A stretch of 64,000 nucleotides of DNA from positions 237,281 through 301,280 of the forward strand of contig JAQGDQ010000129.1 in assembly GCA_030141605.1 (NCBI GenBank). The letters are read 5' to 3'. The notes beneath the pieces were generated by a model. It searched no databases. It worked only from the letters and a program-made list of their open reading frames with translations, and was not told the origin of the DNA. This DNA comes from Tubiluchus corallicola (taxonomy: Eukaryota; Priapulida; Priapulimorpha; Priapulimorphida; Tubiluchidae). Made by a program: the position numbers and the translations under genes. This document shows, piece by piece, positions 24,001-35,999 of this stretch; position 1 is the first letter of the stretch; each line of letters begins with the position of its first letter.

Positions 24001-27000
24001 CAAAGATGCAGGTACAGTAATCAGCCAGTAGTCCTTTTTGACTTACATCATACAGCAAAAAAGGGCATAGAGTTAAGAAGTTTGAAAAACTGCAGCTCAA
24101 GCAAGCCAAGCGCTAAATGTTTTACGAGAATACGTGCATCACATAGCGACAGATTTTCAACTTTTTTATAATTATGACAACTTTTTCAGCTAACTTCTTC
24201 GTGATAAAATGAAACAACCGACTTTGAAGGATTTTTTGTGATTTTTGCAAATAAACAGACTTGTGTGGTTTAGAAAAGTATACTTTTTAATTTATTGCTA
24301 ACTCACTTATACAAACTAATATTTTAAAATATTTTTTTAAAATTTTTAACTGCGCAAAGGAATTTAGGCATTAAAATTCATTAAAAACCTTTGCAGTGCA
24401 TAGTAAGCTGATGACTCATACTTCTATACCAGTAATACTACACCCATCATTAATAGGTTTAGTTGGTTAATTGGGCCAAAACACTTCGGTCGAGTCTATT
24501 AAGAGGTGCCTACTGTATTTACGTAGCATTCTCTGGTCACCATTAATGAATAATATGTATATTTCAACAAGCGAACATTGTCAGAGCTTCTGTTTGCTCT
24601 CCACTAAGATCATGCAAGAGAATAAACTCCACTAAAGTCATGCAGAAATTATGAGAAGACTGATGCTCCTCTTTTGAGATCTCCCACCCTTTCTGGAAAG
24701 ATATAAAACTGTGTAATGTCATACTTACTTTGTTGTTCTGGTTCATGCTGATGCTTTGTGCATTCAAAAGCTTCAGTGGTAGGCGAATAATAACCACCAG
24801 GTTTTAAAGTAGCATTGCAACGGCGGCAACGGAAACATGTGCGATGGTATAAAATTCCTTCAACAATGTGCCTTTCCAGCAGATAAACCTGTAAAATGAA
24901 AATAATTAAATACTGTGAACACGGAATTATGATGAAGTAATTAAAACTAGCAAACTCTGCCGAAGCATTTTGCACAAAGCTAAATTTATTTTCAAACATG
25001 TCGTGATAACGATATGAAGCATGATAATGAAGCACCATAAGACTCTTACACCAATGCTCAATAATGCAACAAAACTCTACATAGTAACTTGTTTATCCAG
25101 AAACAAAGCAAAAATAATAGATTTAACAGTAACGATATGCAAGCCTTCTCTAAGCATCCAATTCACTCAGTGAATACCAAAACTATGTACTTTCATTTAT
25201 TTGGTTTTATCAATAAAATCATTTGCAACTTGTAGTATATTTCTTTCTTGACCTTCAAGTGAGCTTATTTTGCTTTGAAATTACCAGAACCCAAACACTT
25301 TTTTAGAAGTCACAAGAGCAGAATTCTGCAAGCTGGGGTAAAGCTAGGAGAATGAAATTTCAAGCCTAAGCTTTGAATTACCCTAATATTAGTTTTTCTG
25401 GAAACAGAATATATGAAACCTACAAAAATAAGACAAAGTTTTGAAACTAAAGGCTAAACAACAACTTTTTCGGTACTAAAATTGTTTACCAGCAATTAAG
25501 AGCTACTAAACTTCTTCAAATAAACTACTTTTAAATTCACTGTGAAACTGCTACATTGAACTGAAAAATATACAATTTTGTATAAAGGTGCATTAATTTA
25601 TTAGATCAGTTCATGGAATGAAACACATAAATATCAATTTTTAAGCTATTTCAGCTAAGAGTATCAACTCGATGTTAAAAAATATTTCATATGAAAATGT
25701 CCTCAAATTTTAAAGTTAGTGAAGCCAAACTTTACCACACTTCTGAATGAAAACAAACACTAAAGCTCCAACAAACACAAACAATTTATTTCTGCAGAAA
25801 AAGATTTTACTATACATGCACTATGTTAAGTGGTTAGCTGTACTCAGCTAAATTTGCCTGGGGATGGCTAACAATGTAACCAAAATGTAGCATATGTATA
25901 GTGAGGTGTTTTCCAACAAAAATAACCCCGTGGTTGTGTTTACCAAGACTTTAGTGCTTGTTTTCATTCTGAGATTGAGATCTCTTCCACCAAATCATTA
26001 TTATACCTTTTTGTTGCATGCATGACATACATCAGACAAAGAAGGACGTTTTGCAGAACTAGGTGGTGATGTCACTGAATCAGCTGAAGTCTGAAAAAAT
26101 AATAAACGCAACTGTCAAAGATATGCATATATGAGCCGTGTAATTAGCAAGGAACAATCACAAAATGCAACATTTTACGTAACCACTTGAATGTTTCCTA
26201 CTAAAAGTTACAAACAAAAAGAGAAGAACTCTGGCATATACTACAAATGTTTTTTTTTATATTTGGATTCTTTCATACAAGTCGCCTCAACAAAGGCCAA
26301 AGGTAAGGGGGCAACAGTGAAAAGGTGAAGAAATAAATATGCAAATGAATAAATGTACAGAGGACAGAATCGTATATCTATTTTGCTAATGGCAGAAAGT
26401 ATCTGTTAAAGTTTTTCTTGAATCACGGGGCAAGAAGCACAATAAATTATCAAATTACTGCATGCTATCAAAGCAAAATGAAAAAAATTTACATAAGAAC
26501 TTCTACCTTAGACTCATCACTTTTGTTCTCTTGCGTTGCAGAAAATGGTCGTTTAGTTGTGGTAACCAGCTTCTTGTCTAAAACTTTCTTGCCCAAATTC
26601 TTGTGTGCAAATACAGTAAACTTGTGTGGTGATTTCATTGGAGGTGCTGGAGCTCCTGTAAACAAAAATTTAAAAAAACTTAAATTATCTAGAATTTAAT
26701 GTTCAGTTTAGTATTTTGTTTTATTTTACCATCATTTACAGCTTACTTTGGATAACCATCTAAAAAGCTGGGATCTGTCTACATACATCTGACTAGAGTC
26801 ACTAGAGCCTAAATATTAGGACATCTAGCAAAAAATATGCTTTAGCTCTGATCTGCCTCACAGGCTTGAGCAAAGTACATTATGTATCTCAATGCAACAC
26901 AAATTATATGTAAGAACAAACTGCAACACCAATGAAAATATATTCAAGAAAGTAAAATTAATTCCTAAAAAAGAACAAAATTCATGAGGCATGAAACATA

Positions 27001-30000
27001 CTAAATTTTAATCACTTCATTCAAGCTTCATTTTAATTTTGTTTTAAAACAATGACTGCCACATAGCAAAAAGTCAAGAAATTATGCACAAAACAAACGA
27101 CTCTAAACTTTGGCAGCTTTTCATTGCAGATTGTTTTAAAATTCGAGCTAGTTTGGCAACCGGTTAAGTCAGTCTTATACAATTAAGCTAAAGGTTAATG
27201 CACCAAAAAACTGCAGTTGTGCCTGTTTCTCAACTGAACAAGTTTGCAAATTACTGGCTATAAAGTCACATTCTGGCAAACGACACAGCATGCCCATTGT
27301 AGAAAATCAAAAATTAATTTAATTACCCAAACTTTACAACTGCTACTGTTGTTGGGTACAGATTTAAATGTGGGTTGGTATCTTCCAAACTTTTCATTTG
27401 CACAAATAACACTGAAATCCACTTGATTAAAAATGTTTTAAAAAAATCAATTTACTTTATAAGATTAGCACATCCCTCATAATCTAAAAACAGATTTTTT
27501 GCACACAGTTTTGTAGCCTAACACTGTCTGGGGTAACATTTCAGAATACTTCAATAAGTCACTGTTATACTGTTTCTTACATGTACTGACATTTCATTGA
27601 TAGCAATGGTAATTTTAAGAGTTACACAAACACAAACTTGAAACAGTCTCATAAAATTGATTGCATAGCATCAAAACAAGTTTTGTGAATTCCTGTACAG
27701 CTGTGCATAAAAATGAAGACAACTAAAACAAATAAATACCAAATAAAACAACTCATTTTACAAACGTGATTGGGGTAAAAGTGCACAGCAAAATCCAATA
27801 ACCAAAAGACGATCAAAAACTTCATGAAACAGTTCAGTAACGTGTTCCCGGAAACGATACAGTGAACTATGAAAACACTCGGTCTGGTAACACAAACATT
27901 TTTCAATCATACTCACTGCATGGAAATCTGTAAAGTGGAATTGTACACATTTCATTCACACAATCTATACATTTATGCATGTTAATCTCATGAGTTCATC
28001 AGGGTAAATTTATGATGGATCGTTCCATATAATATATGCAAAAACTTTTCAGCGATGGGGCTGAGAAAGTCCAATTCAGTGCTAGCTTTTATATATATAA
28101 TGTTAAATATCATAATTATAATACAGAACTGTCGCCTATAGCTATTTGTTAGTTTTAAAGTATTTTATCTTGGACTGGATATTTTTACAAATGCTCTTTG
28201 GATGTAAACATGGAATTAGTTACACTTGTTTATAACTTGAACGTATAATGATAACCATAGCTTGTCATTTTAAATAAGTTTTAAATGTGTCATATAGAAG
28301 TGGCCTTGAACCCATTTAATTTTTATCTTTATATACATCAAAGTTTCCCAATACAAAAAAAGACAAACTTACGGGTAGCGTGATTATTGATATGCAAACA
28401 TGCTCATTTCATTTAAGACTGTGCAATTTACCAATGTGATTTACACTCACTGGTTCACACACAAACACACTGCACAGCAATGTGATACGCAGCAGTACAC
28501 AACTCATACGTACTTTAAATACTCAGTGGAGTTATCAAATTCACTTTTTCACTGGAAATGTGGTAATAAATTCAAATAAAAAAGATATCAAAAATACTAG
28601 GTAAAAGCAAGTGTATTTGAATTTGCTTGCTTAATCTGAGTAAGTCAAGTTACATTTATAAGTCAAAAATTTGTGAAGCTCAAACTAAATAGTTTTCAAA
28701 TAAATTCAAATGAAAAATATATCAAAAATACTAGGTAAAAGCAAGTGTATTTGAATTTGCTTGCTTAATTTGAGTAAGCCAAGTTACATTTATAAGTCAA
28801 AAATTTGCAAAGCTCAAACTAAATAGTTTTCAGGCATGAAAATAACAAATAAGCCGAAAAGCAACAAAGCTACTTTCTCCATCAGTATTTAAACTACAGG
28901 CACTGGCCTGCTACATCGCAAACATTGAATTGTATGAACTGGGCAATTGCCTTTCTTTGTCCTGATTCAGTCATGCTGATAATTTGAGAAGAGTTGTAAT
29001 TTTGGCCTGCTGGGCATGTCACACCTAATTATGTCTTGCTTTATGTAATTGTGATCTTCAAATATTATCATTTTTTTATATAGTTTAACATTCTGCAAGC
29101 TTGGAACCATTACTAACGTGGAGGGGTAGCTGATTATAGATGGTTAATGCTAGATTGATGCCTACCTTATTATCAAGGCCAACCTCTAAAACATGATGCC
29201 AAATAAGCAGAAGTGCCTTGTGCCATATTTGGATATTATATAGTATACATTCTTTGTTAACTGGACAAAATTAAATGAAGCAAATTGGCCATTGAAACAC
29301 TCCAGCAGCAGCTTAGCTGGTGGAAAACAGACACCCAGGCTGGTCACTATTATTGCTACTATTAGCTTATGGCCAAAGTTGCTAGTCATTCGCTTTACAC
29401 GTAAATGTTCCAAGTTCGAAAACAACCTGCGCAATATTTTGCATGACAAATGTATTTACAACTGTTCCTATACCCACATGAAATTTATCTCAGGCTCTAT
29501 GTTCTTTACAATTGTCTTAAATCAAAATAATAGCAGATCAGTATACCCAACATTCTAAATGATTCTCTTTACCTTTAAGATTATGCAATCAGTCTAGACA
29601 AACAACTCTGTTGTAAAGTTAACGTTATAAAACAACTCATGGAGAAAATTGTACCTAACATATTACAGACTCTTCGAACAAATTATCAGAGAAGACGTCA
29701 AACAAAATCTGTGCAGCAGACATGCGAAAAAAACTTGATCAGTGAAATAAAGCTGGTCGGGATTGTTCTTCAAGTCAAAAGAAATATGTTGACACTCATA
29801 ATTAGATAAGTTCTTCAAGTACACTCATCAAATCTGTATTAAACTAATTTAAAGCTACAGCATTATGCATCATCGTAAAATGAAAAACATAAGTAAAGTT
29901 ATCTAAATGAAACTGGAAGAAACAATTAATGGTTTGCTGACACTACAAAGAGTTAACACAGCATAATATAGCTACAAAATAAGTGAAAGAACAATAAGAT

Positions 30001-31567
30001 ACTGATGCACGATAACCAAAATTGGCCTAGCTGCCAAAACAATCGTAAACAAAGACTTGGACAACTTTTTTCTTCAACTACAATTTTTATCGGCAAATTA
30101 CCAAAACGTCCAGTGAAAGCCATGAATTTTTCACCCATTGAATTGCACAGAATCAGAAAGAAATGGTGGTCAACAAAGTGAGGCTTATTTCTTTATTAGC
30201 AAAACAAAAACAAGAATGGTCCTATGATACTGACAGGAAGTATAGGGATAGACTAGTTATCTATTTATAAAACTTCAGCACACGAAAACATTTGACCAGC
30301 CCTTCGCTCAGCTAACTTTCTTCTCTCTCTCGATACATTATCAGGTACTAACAAACTTGGCTGGCAAATGTTGGGAAACCATGTGTCATGTTTTGTCAAC
30401 TTTAGATGGCCCAGATAGGAAATAGCAATGTTGACTAATTCTCAGAAACTTTCCGAAAATCCATTAGAACAGAAGAGAAACAAAACAATGACAAATTCAT
30501 GAAAACTGCACTTGTTCGAATGAATGCATCAACAAAAACTCCTTAGTGAAAAACTGCTAAAAAATTTTCAAATGATTTTTGTTGAACAGATGAGGCAAAT
30601 TTTAGTCATAAGAGTACCAGCAATCTTAGTTAAACAAAGTTATACTCATACCTCGTGGATGTTTGCTAAAATAATTGTAGTACTGAGAAACATAGGTGAC
30701 GATACAAAGCCGATCTGGCACTGGAATTTCAACCATGTCTTCGGGGTCCAGCAACTGTGGGATGCCAAGCTCTTTTTCTGCAGTTTCAAAAGCCAGATGA
30801 TTGTTCTCCGCAACATTCTCTTTCGACAAACAAGAGAAATCACTAAAACACAAACAAGATGGCTGGTAGGCATTTTAATAGTGGAAAAAATAAGCTTGAG
30901 TCTTTTAAAAATGACTTTTACTAATTCCAGTAGAGCAAAGCATGATCTGCATTTGTGCTGGCTCATCATTCATTTAACCAAAATAAATCACATAATATAT
31001 TTGGTATTTACTTATAAAAGTCTGCATCTAACATAGCTACTAGCTGAGCTAATCCAATCAAAATGCAACAGGAATTCAGATTCATGGCAGCAATTTGCAA
31101 AATATAGCCAACCTAGCATTTTTAAACACTTTTTGACCAAGTTATATTTATTGTATGTACAAAGCTAAACAACGAAATATAAACAACGGGATCATGTAAT
31201 TGAAAATTTACTACGCACTCTGAGCATTTTACCATTTTGCAGCTGCTGTTTTTCGAATGATTAAAAATTTCAGTTTTTGAAACTTATCCTTTGGACCTAT
31301 TCTTATACACTCTCACATATAATCAAATACAGAATTAATCAAACAGCACAACTATGTATAAATTAAATATCGTTAAATTTGAGAGAGAAACAATGCATTT
31401 TAGAACACTTACATAAGATCAGGTCGGAAATGGTGAATAATTGCACAGAAGGCTAATCCGTCTTTCCATGACCTTGACATGTCTTTCACATCCACATCCT
31501 TATAATTCCGTGTCACTTCTTTACACCAGGCTTGTAGAGCCTTAATCTGGCTGTTACCAGAAGCCAT
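15052..31567 (-). CDS. MICALL1: MICAL-like protein (CH-LIM-NPF-bMERB adaptor)
   Basis: Rab effector/adaptor of tubular recycling endosomes, linking Rab8/13/35-type GTPases, EHD proteins and actin. Coding exons: 31413-31567, 30652-30842, 26507-26655, 26007-26090, 24729-24888, 18389-21063, 18080-18206, 17537-17669, 16589-16662, 15981-16142, 15052-15140; 3999 nt, 1332 aa, all phases agree. Domains: calponin homology, residues 1-112 ([16 protein letters not shown]); LIM 187-239 with ligands C187, C190, H208, C211, C214, C217, C236, H239; a long disordered proline/serine-rich region encoded by one 2.7-kb exon; bMERB coiled coil about 1139-1300 ([27 protein letters not shown]); a lysine-rich tail. 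NPF motifs at 849, 905 and 942 are each followed by acidic residues, as EHD binding requires. It lacks the MICAL monooxygenase domain, so it is MICAL-like rather than MICAL. Whether it corresponds to vertebrate MICALL1 or MICALL2 is not resolved; it may be pro-orthologous to both. The start ATG at 31567 fits the family alignment. Confidence 0.95.
15479..15911. mobile_element. Possible MITE with inverted ends in the last MICAL-like intron
   Basis: GTGTGGAGAAGTATAATTTG at 15479-15498 is the near-inverse of the segment at 15893-15911 (TATACTTCTCCAC). Next to the right arm TTAATCGGTCCCATCACTA resembles ends of some hAT elements read on the minus strand. An open frame of 108 codons lies inside on the plus strand (15506-15832), but its protein, cysteine and leucine rich, matches no family recognised here. 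The element nature is inferred from the inverted ends only. Confidence 0.4.
21064..24728. other. MICAL-like intron 5
   Basis: A 3.7-kb intron between the LIM exon and the large exon. It carries a pogo/Tigger-like element (23548-24515). The rest is AT-rich sequence without a recognisable gene; a minus-strand 99-codon open stretch at 22246-22545 has no family resemblance and is judged non-coding. Confidence 0.6.
23548..24515. mobile_element. Pogo/Tigger-like DNA transposon remnant
   Basis: The left end CAGTAGCTGCCGCTTAATAG at 23548 and the reverse complement of the right end, CAGTAGGCACCTCTTAATAG ending at 24515, form terminal inverted repeats continuing into GACTC. Each end is flanked by TA (23546-23547 and 24516-24517). 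CAGT termini with TA duplication are typical of the pogo/Tigger branch of Tc1/mariner. The 968-bp interior has no intact transposase frame, so this is a non-autonomous or decayed copy. Confidence 0.75.
28567..28834. repeat. Tandem duplication, 134-bp unit
   Basis: Two direct copies with period 134; for example ATACTAGGTAAAAGCAAGTG occurs in both. They differ at only a handful of positions, so the duplication is fairly recent. It lies in MICAL-like intron 2 (between 30652 and 26655). Confidence 0.93.
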
Positions 31568-34500
31568 TCTCGGGTTACCTAAGTGACACACTTTGAGCCT
31601 GCACAGTGGCTATTAGTTAATAATTGAAATCCATGTTACAAATGTCTCTGCGAATCCTGAAACAAACAGTAAAATTAATACACTTGTTTATTAGTAACAG
31701 TAACTTACAATGTTTAAGCAATTTTTACGAACAAACACTAGGGGAGTAACTAAGTGGCCCTGGTGTGTGCTTAGCTGTGAAAGTAGGTGATGCTGGGCCT
31801 GGTTACTAAATGAACAAGTTGCTTGAACGAGTGGTTTCATCTTGTATGTGGCAAACTATTTCTCTCATAAAGCGATGACATGTTCAGACACCCCTGCTAG
31901 TTGAATGCCTCATCTTAGAGGGCTATGCTAGATAATTAGCTAGATTATCATCTTGCACAAACCATCCACAGTAAGTTAGCACTGTCATCAAAGGCTTAAA
32001 ATGGGCAAGCTGCTTGAAGAAGCAAAATTGTTCTATAAGTACTTACACTGCTAACTACAGACCTGCAATGTGCAGTGCACAAACTGTAACAATAAATGCA
32101 TAATCAGTAAGAAAATTGTACATTTCAACCAGGGGCTTTAACAGAACATAAAACCAAGTCTCTGAACATCATAAAATACTTGCTTCGACTATAAACGTTT
32201 CACAGGCAAGCAATATAAGTGAATTACTTGGCCTTGTGCTTTCCAATTATGTAGCGTTTTCTTAGCTTGTAACCGCAAGAGAAACATAATCAATATTAAC
32301 ATAAACTGTCTAGCAAATGTGTAAGTCACCAACGATAAATGCATTACAAAACAATCACTACTGAAAAGTCAGCATCTTGTACAGTCCAACCAAAATTTAA
32401 AAATTTGTTTTGAACAAAGTGCATGTTGCATGCAGAACTCTACTTGTTTGTTCAACAAATGTACATTAGACAAAAAGTTTTTCAATAATATTGCTTTCTT
32501 GGTTAAATAGTTCCTGCAGTGATGTATAGTAAAGTACAGAAATTTCCTAGCAAATCATGTGTAAGCTAAAAAAGATTATTATGCCCATACATAGTAACTT
32601 TGTTTGAAGTTCAAAACAATGTAGCATCATTGAATACAGCCTACTGTAGAAAATTACTTTTCACAATAGCAGCCAGAAAAGAAAGGCATGCCTGTGGCAT
32701 GACCCAGTTGCTATGAATTACAACTCAGTCTTTAGAACTCAAGCAGTGCAGAAACTCACCATTACGCCCACCCACTGCATACAACTTAAAACATATATAT
32801 GCAATTAGAAAATAAATAAGGCAGACATAAATTACATATAAAAAACAACAAAACTGCAAATATTGTATAACACGCTGTTGCTATTAAGAAAGTTTTTGTG
32901 ATCACAATATTTTCATACAAGCAATGAAACATGTCCCTCAGTTATTACATTCATCTATAATTCATGTAATTTGTACTACAGCCTTCAACAGTAAATTAAT
33001 AACTGTTAATTAATGCCTAGAATTTTAAAGCTCACTTTCTGTTATGTGCAGCTATTTCTACTCCAAAAATAATTAGAAGTTTAATATTCAAGTCGTAATG
33101 ATCACCGTATAAAGTTAATGGCTTGTATAATAACTACTGAGCAGTGTACACTAAAAGTAAAAATTTGTTTAGTCCCTAACTGAAAATTTAGGATATAAGA
33201 TTACACAAAATATTAAAATTTTGCGTACAGTTATTACCACGCAAATATGAAACTAAAAATATGTTACACTACAATATCTACATGGAGATATTAAATATAT
33301 ACTCATAGCGCTACACTAATAGTAATAAATTTATTCTCCATAATACATTACTAACTTTTATGGCAAGAAACAGTTTTTATGATGTATTTTCAATTCAATA
33401 ATGACATGTGTTGTCAGATTTAAAAATTTACAATGATTGCATAAACTATTATACCTGATCCAACCAAAAGTCACCATGTAACTAATATATTAACTTTAAG
33501 AAATCAAAGTGTTTCTTCACTGAGTTATTGTACCGCAGCTTTTAATACTAACCCAGTAACTCACAAGATGACTAAAACGAATACATTACTAGTAGTTATA
33601 CGTGCAGTTCAATTTATTTGGTTACACTAACTCAATATATCACCAAGCTACTCTACAGGCCCTAGAGCAAGAGTGGCGGCATGCCGGCACTTTGCAGCTC
33701 AAAGAAGAAATCAATATCACAATGTAATTAAGGTAAAGTAAGCATCAAGATCAATAATTAACACAGTATCTGGCATTTAAATTCATCTAATTCCAGGAGC
33801 TATCCGACTGCATACGATGTCACCCCACTCAGCATCATCAATTCTGTGACTCCACACATGCAAATGGAACAGACAATATCATAAAACATGTGCAAAGGCC
33901 CAGGTAGCCTGCATAGCTGCTTTGAACAATGGCAAACATTATCTGCTGAATGCAAAATGAGGGACAACTTAACATCCCTTATTATAAGCGCTGAGGGTAT
34001 GAGTGCTCAAATCATTAGATAGTTATAGTTCTGACAAACATGTACTTTTTAATTCTTTAACCATGGTCATATGCTACAGACAACTACCTTCTACTGTTTT
34101 TTATGCTTAACCTTTATAATAATCACTTTATTTGTTGACACACTACTTAAGCTTTTGTTACTAGTCACGGTTAACAAAACAAGCCAGCCCGTCAATGACG
34201 GTGGAAGTCCCCTGAAGAAAAATTGTATAATATTATGTAAAATGGTGGTGACCCTGTGTAGAGCAAAATTTTGCAGTGTCAAAAACTGTTACATTATAAT
34301 GGTTTCTGTAAGTTGTATTTGTTTCAAAATTGATATAACGAGATCCTATGAAGTTCTGAATTGAAATTATTCTATTGTGCATACTCTAATAATACAAACA
34401 AATCACAAAACCATGTTAAGGTAAGCGTTGCACACAGGTAAGCAAAGAACAATGAAATGTACACTCGTTTTAAGTTCTTATCATTATTGCTGTGAGACCA

Positions 34501-35990
34501 AAGTAACTATCGGACTAAGCATGTGCATGAGTAAAGTAGTAAACAATTACGTGAGTGAGTGAGTAAATAGTTTCAAAAACATAATTAGTAATATGAAAAG
34601 GAAGCCTTCATTCCTGTGACCTTAGCATTTATATTGCGACACACTTCCACTAACCTTTTCACGAACCTTCATGAACCCACCTTGCCATAAACTTTAATTT
34701 GATATAATAATTACACAGTTGTTTGCAATATTCCCTTTAGATGCCCTTTGACTGACGCCAGATCACAAAAAAAATTTACCTTGCTCATTCATTTTACGCA
34801 AAGACTACACACCAAATATCTAAGAGGAAGGAAAAAAAGTTTTGGCAAAATAAAGAAAATTAAGTCATTTGTCATTAAGTTCAACAATGCACAATTAAAA
34901 GTGTAAAATCAAAAATGTAGGCATAAACAGTTTCCAATAATGCATCAAAAGTCCACCAACTATATTCAAAAATGATGTAAAAGTTCAACTTCCATTATTT
35001 TTTTCATTTCAGCATTTTTTCATCAAGTGTCTGATCTATAATTGTCGGAAGACGCAGCAATGACACTAAATACATACTTCAACATTATCAAGAGCAACGG
35101 TTTCCCTGGGTTAATCAGCAAAACTATAACTTCCAAAAGAAAAGGCCTGAGATAATTCTATCACTCTACAAAACACTTGTTTGTCTATATCTTGAATGTG
35201 TCAGTCAGGTTTTGGAACCCTACTATCTAAAAGACATTTGTTGCTAGTAGAAGGCAATAATAATTGCGTTCACGAATCTCGCCATATACATTACACTAAA
35301 TGGTATTACAATTATTGGAGCTTTTTTCATGTGTACAAAACAACAAATTTATTTATATATTTTTAGTATGGTGAACTCCAAAACATCATAAAAAAGCTCA
35401 CCAGTACCAAAAAATTACCTTATAGTTTTTTATTTTTGCCTCAGTTTTTTAACTGGGTTTTGATACCTAAAAAAAGCAAAAATTTCTGGGGTATAATTTG
35501 ACACCACCCCCACCCCCTGCCAGCCCTAAGCGAGACGGGCCCCCGGCTTTCTCTGTTTCACACTCATTTTCACTTCAAGTGGTTGGCAGCTCTGGAACTC
35601 TGTGCCAACCAAATTTAGACAACGAGTCAACACGGGAAGGTATCATCATAGTTTTTTGAACCTTAGTCCACAATGTTAAACTCATCACTGGATTTATGTG
35701 AGAACCAACAATGCAAATAATTCAAAGCATAAACTTGATGCAGAACTTTGTACAATATACCTCCTATTTTACCAGTTGGTACTCATATAATAATTAATAT
35801 TAAGGAGGGGGAAGGGCGGTAAACCAGTGGCCAGTAACTGGACAATGTCGTATTAGGATTAGTTCTGACGTGAGATCGAAGCAAATGACGGAAATCAAAG
35901 TTTACTCACCACGAAAGCGAGCCACATGCACCAGACAGTATGCAGCCTAGACGATATTCGTTATGATTTCTTACAGAAAAAAATTTTACT
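31568..35990 (-). other. Putative 5' untranslated exons of MICAL-like gene
   Basis: Just upstream of the MICAL-like ATG, a polypyrimidine tract and AG (acceptor next to 31656) suggest that the coding exon begins with about 89 nt of leader. Reading back on the minus strand, a strong donor (CGTG then GTGAGT) at 35910 ends a GC-richer stretch of about 80 nt that could be the noncoding first exon. The distal boundary (about 35990) is a guess. The leader contains a short upstream ATG. No conserved sequence supports this, only splice-site shape and position. The intervening 4.2 kb would be intron 1 and shows no recognisable gene. Confidence 0.4.
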
Positions 35991-35999
35991 TTTAAATTG

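Noticed and set aside
30524-31036. 170-codon plus-strand open frame
   Set aside because: It overlaps the second calponin-homology exon (30652-30842) on the opposite strand; no independent evidence.
34071-34364. 97-codon plus-strand open frame
   Set aside because: Hydrophobic, low-complexity translation with no family motif, no splice context, and embedded in AT-rich intergenic/intronic DNA.
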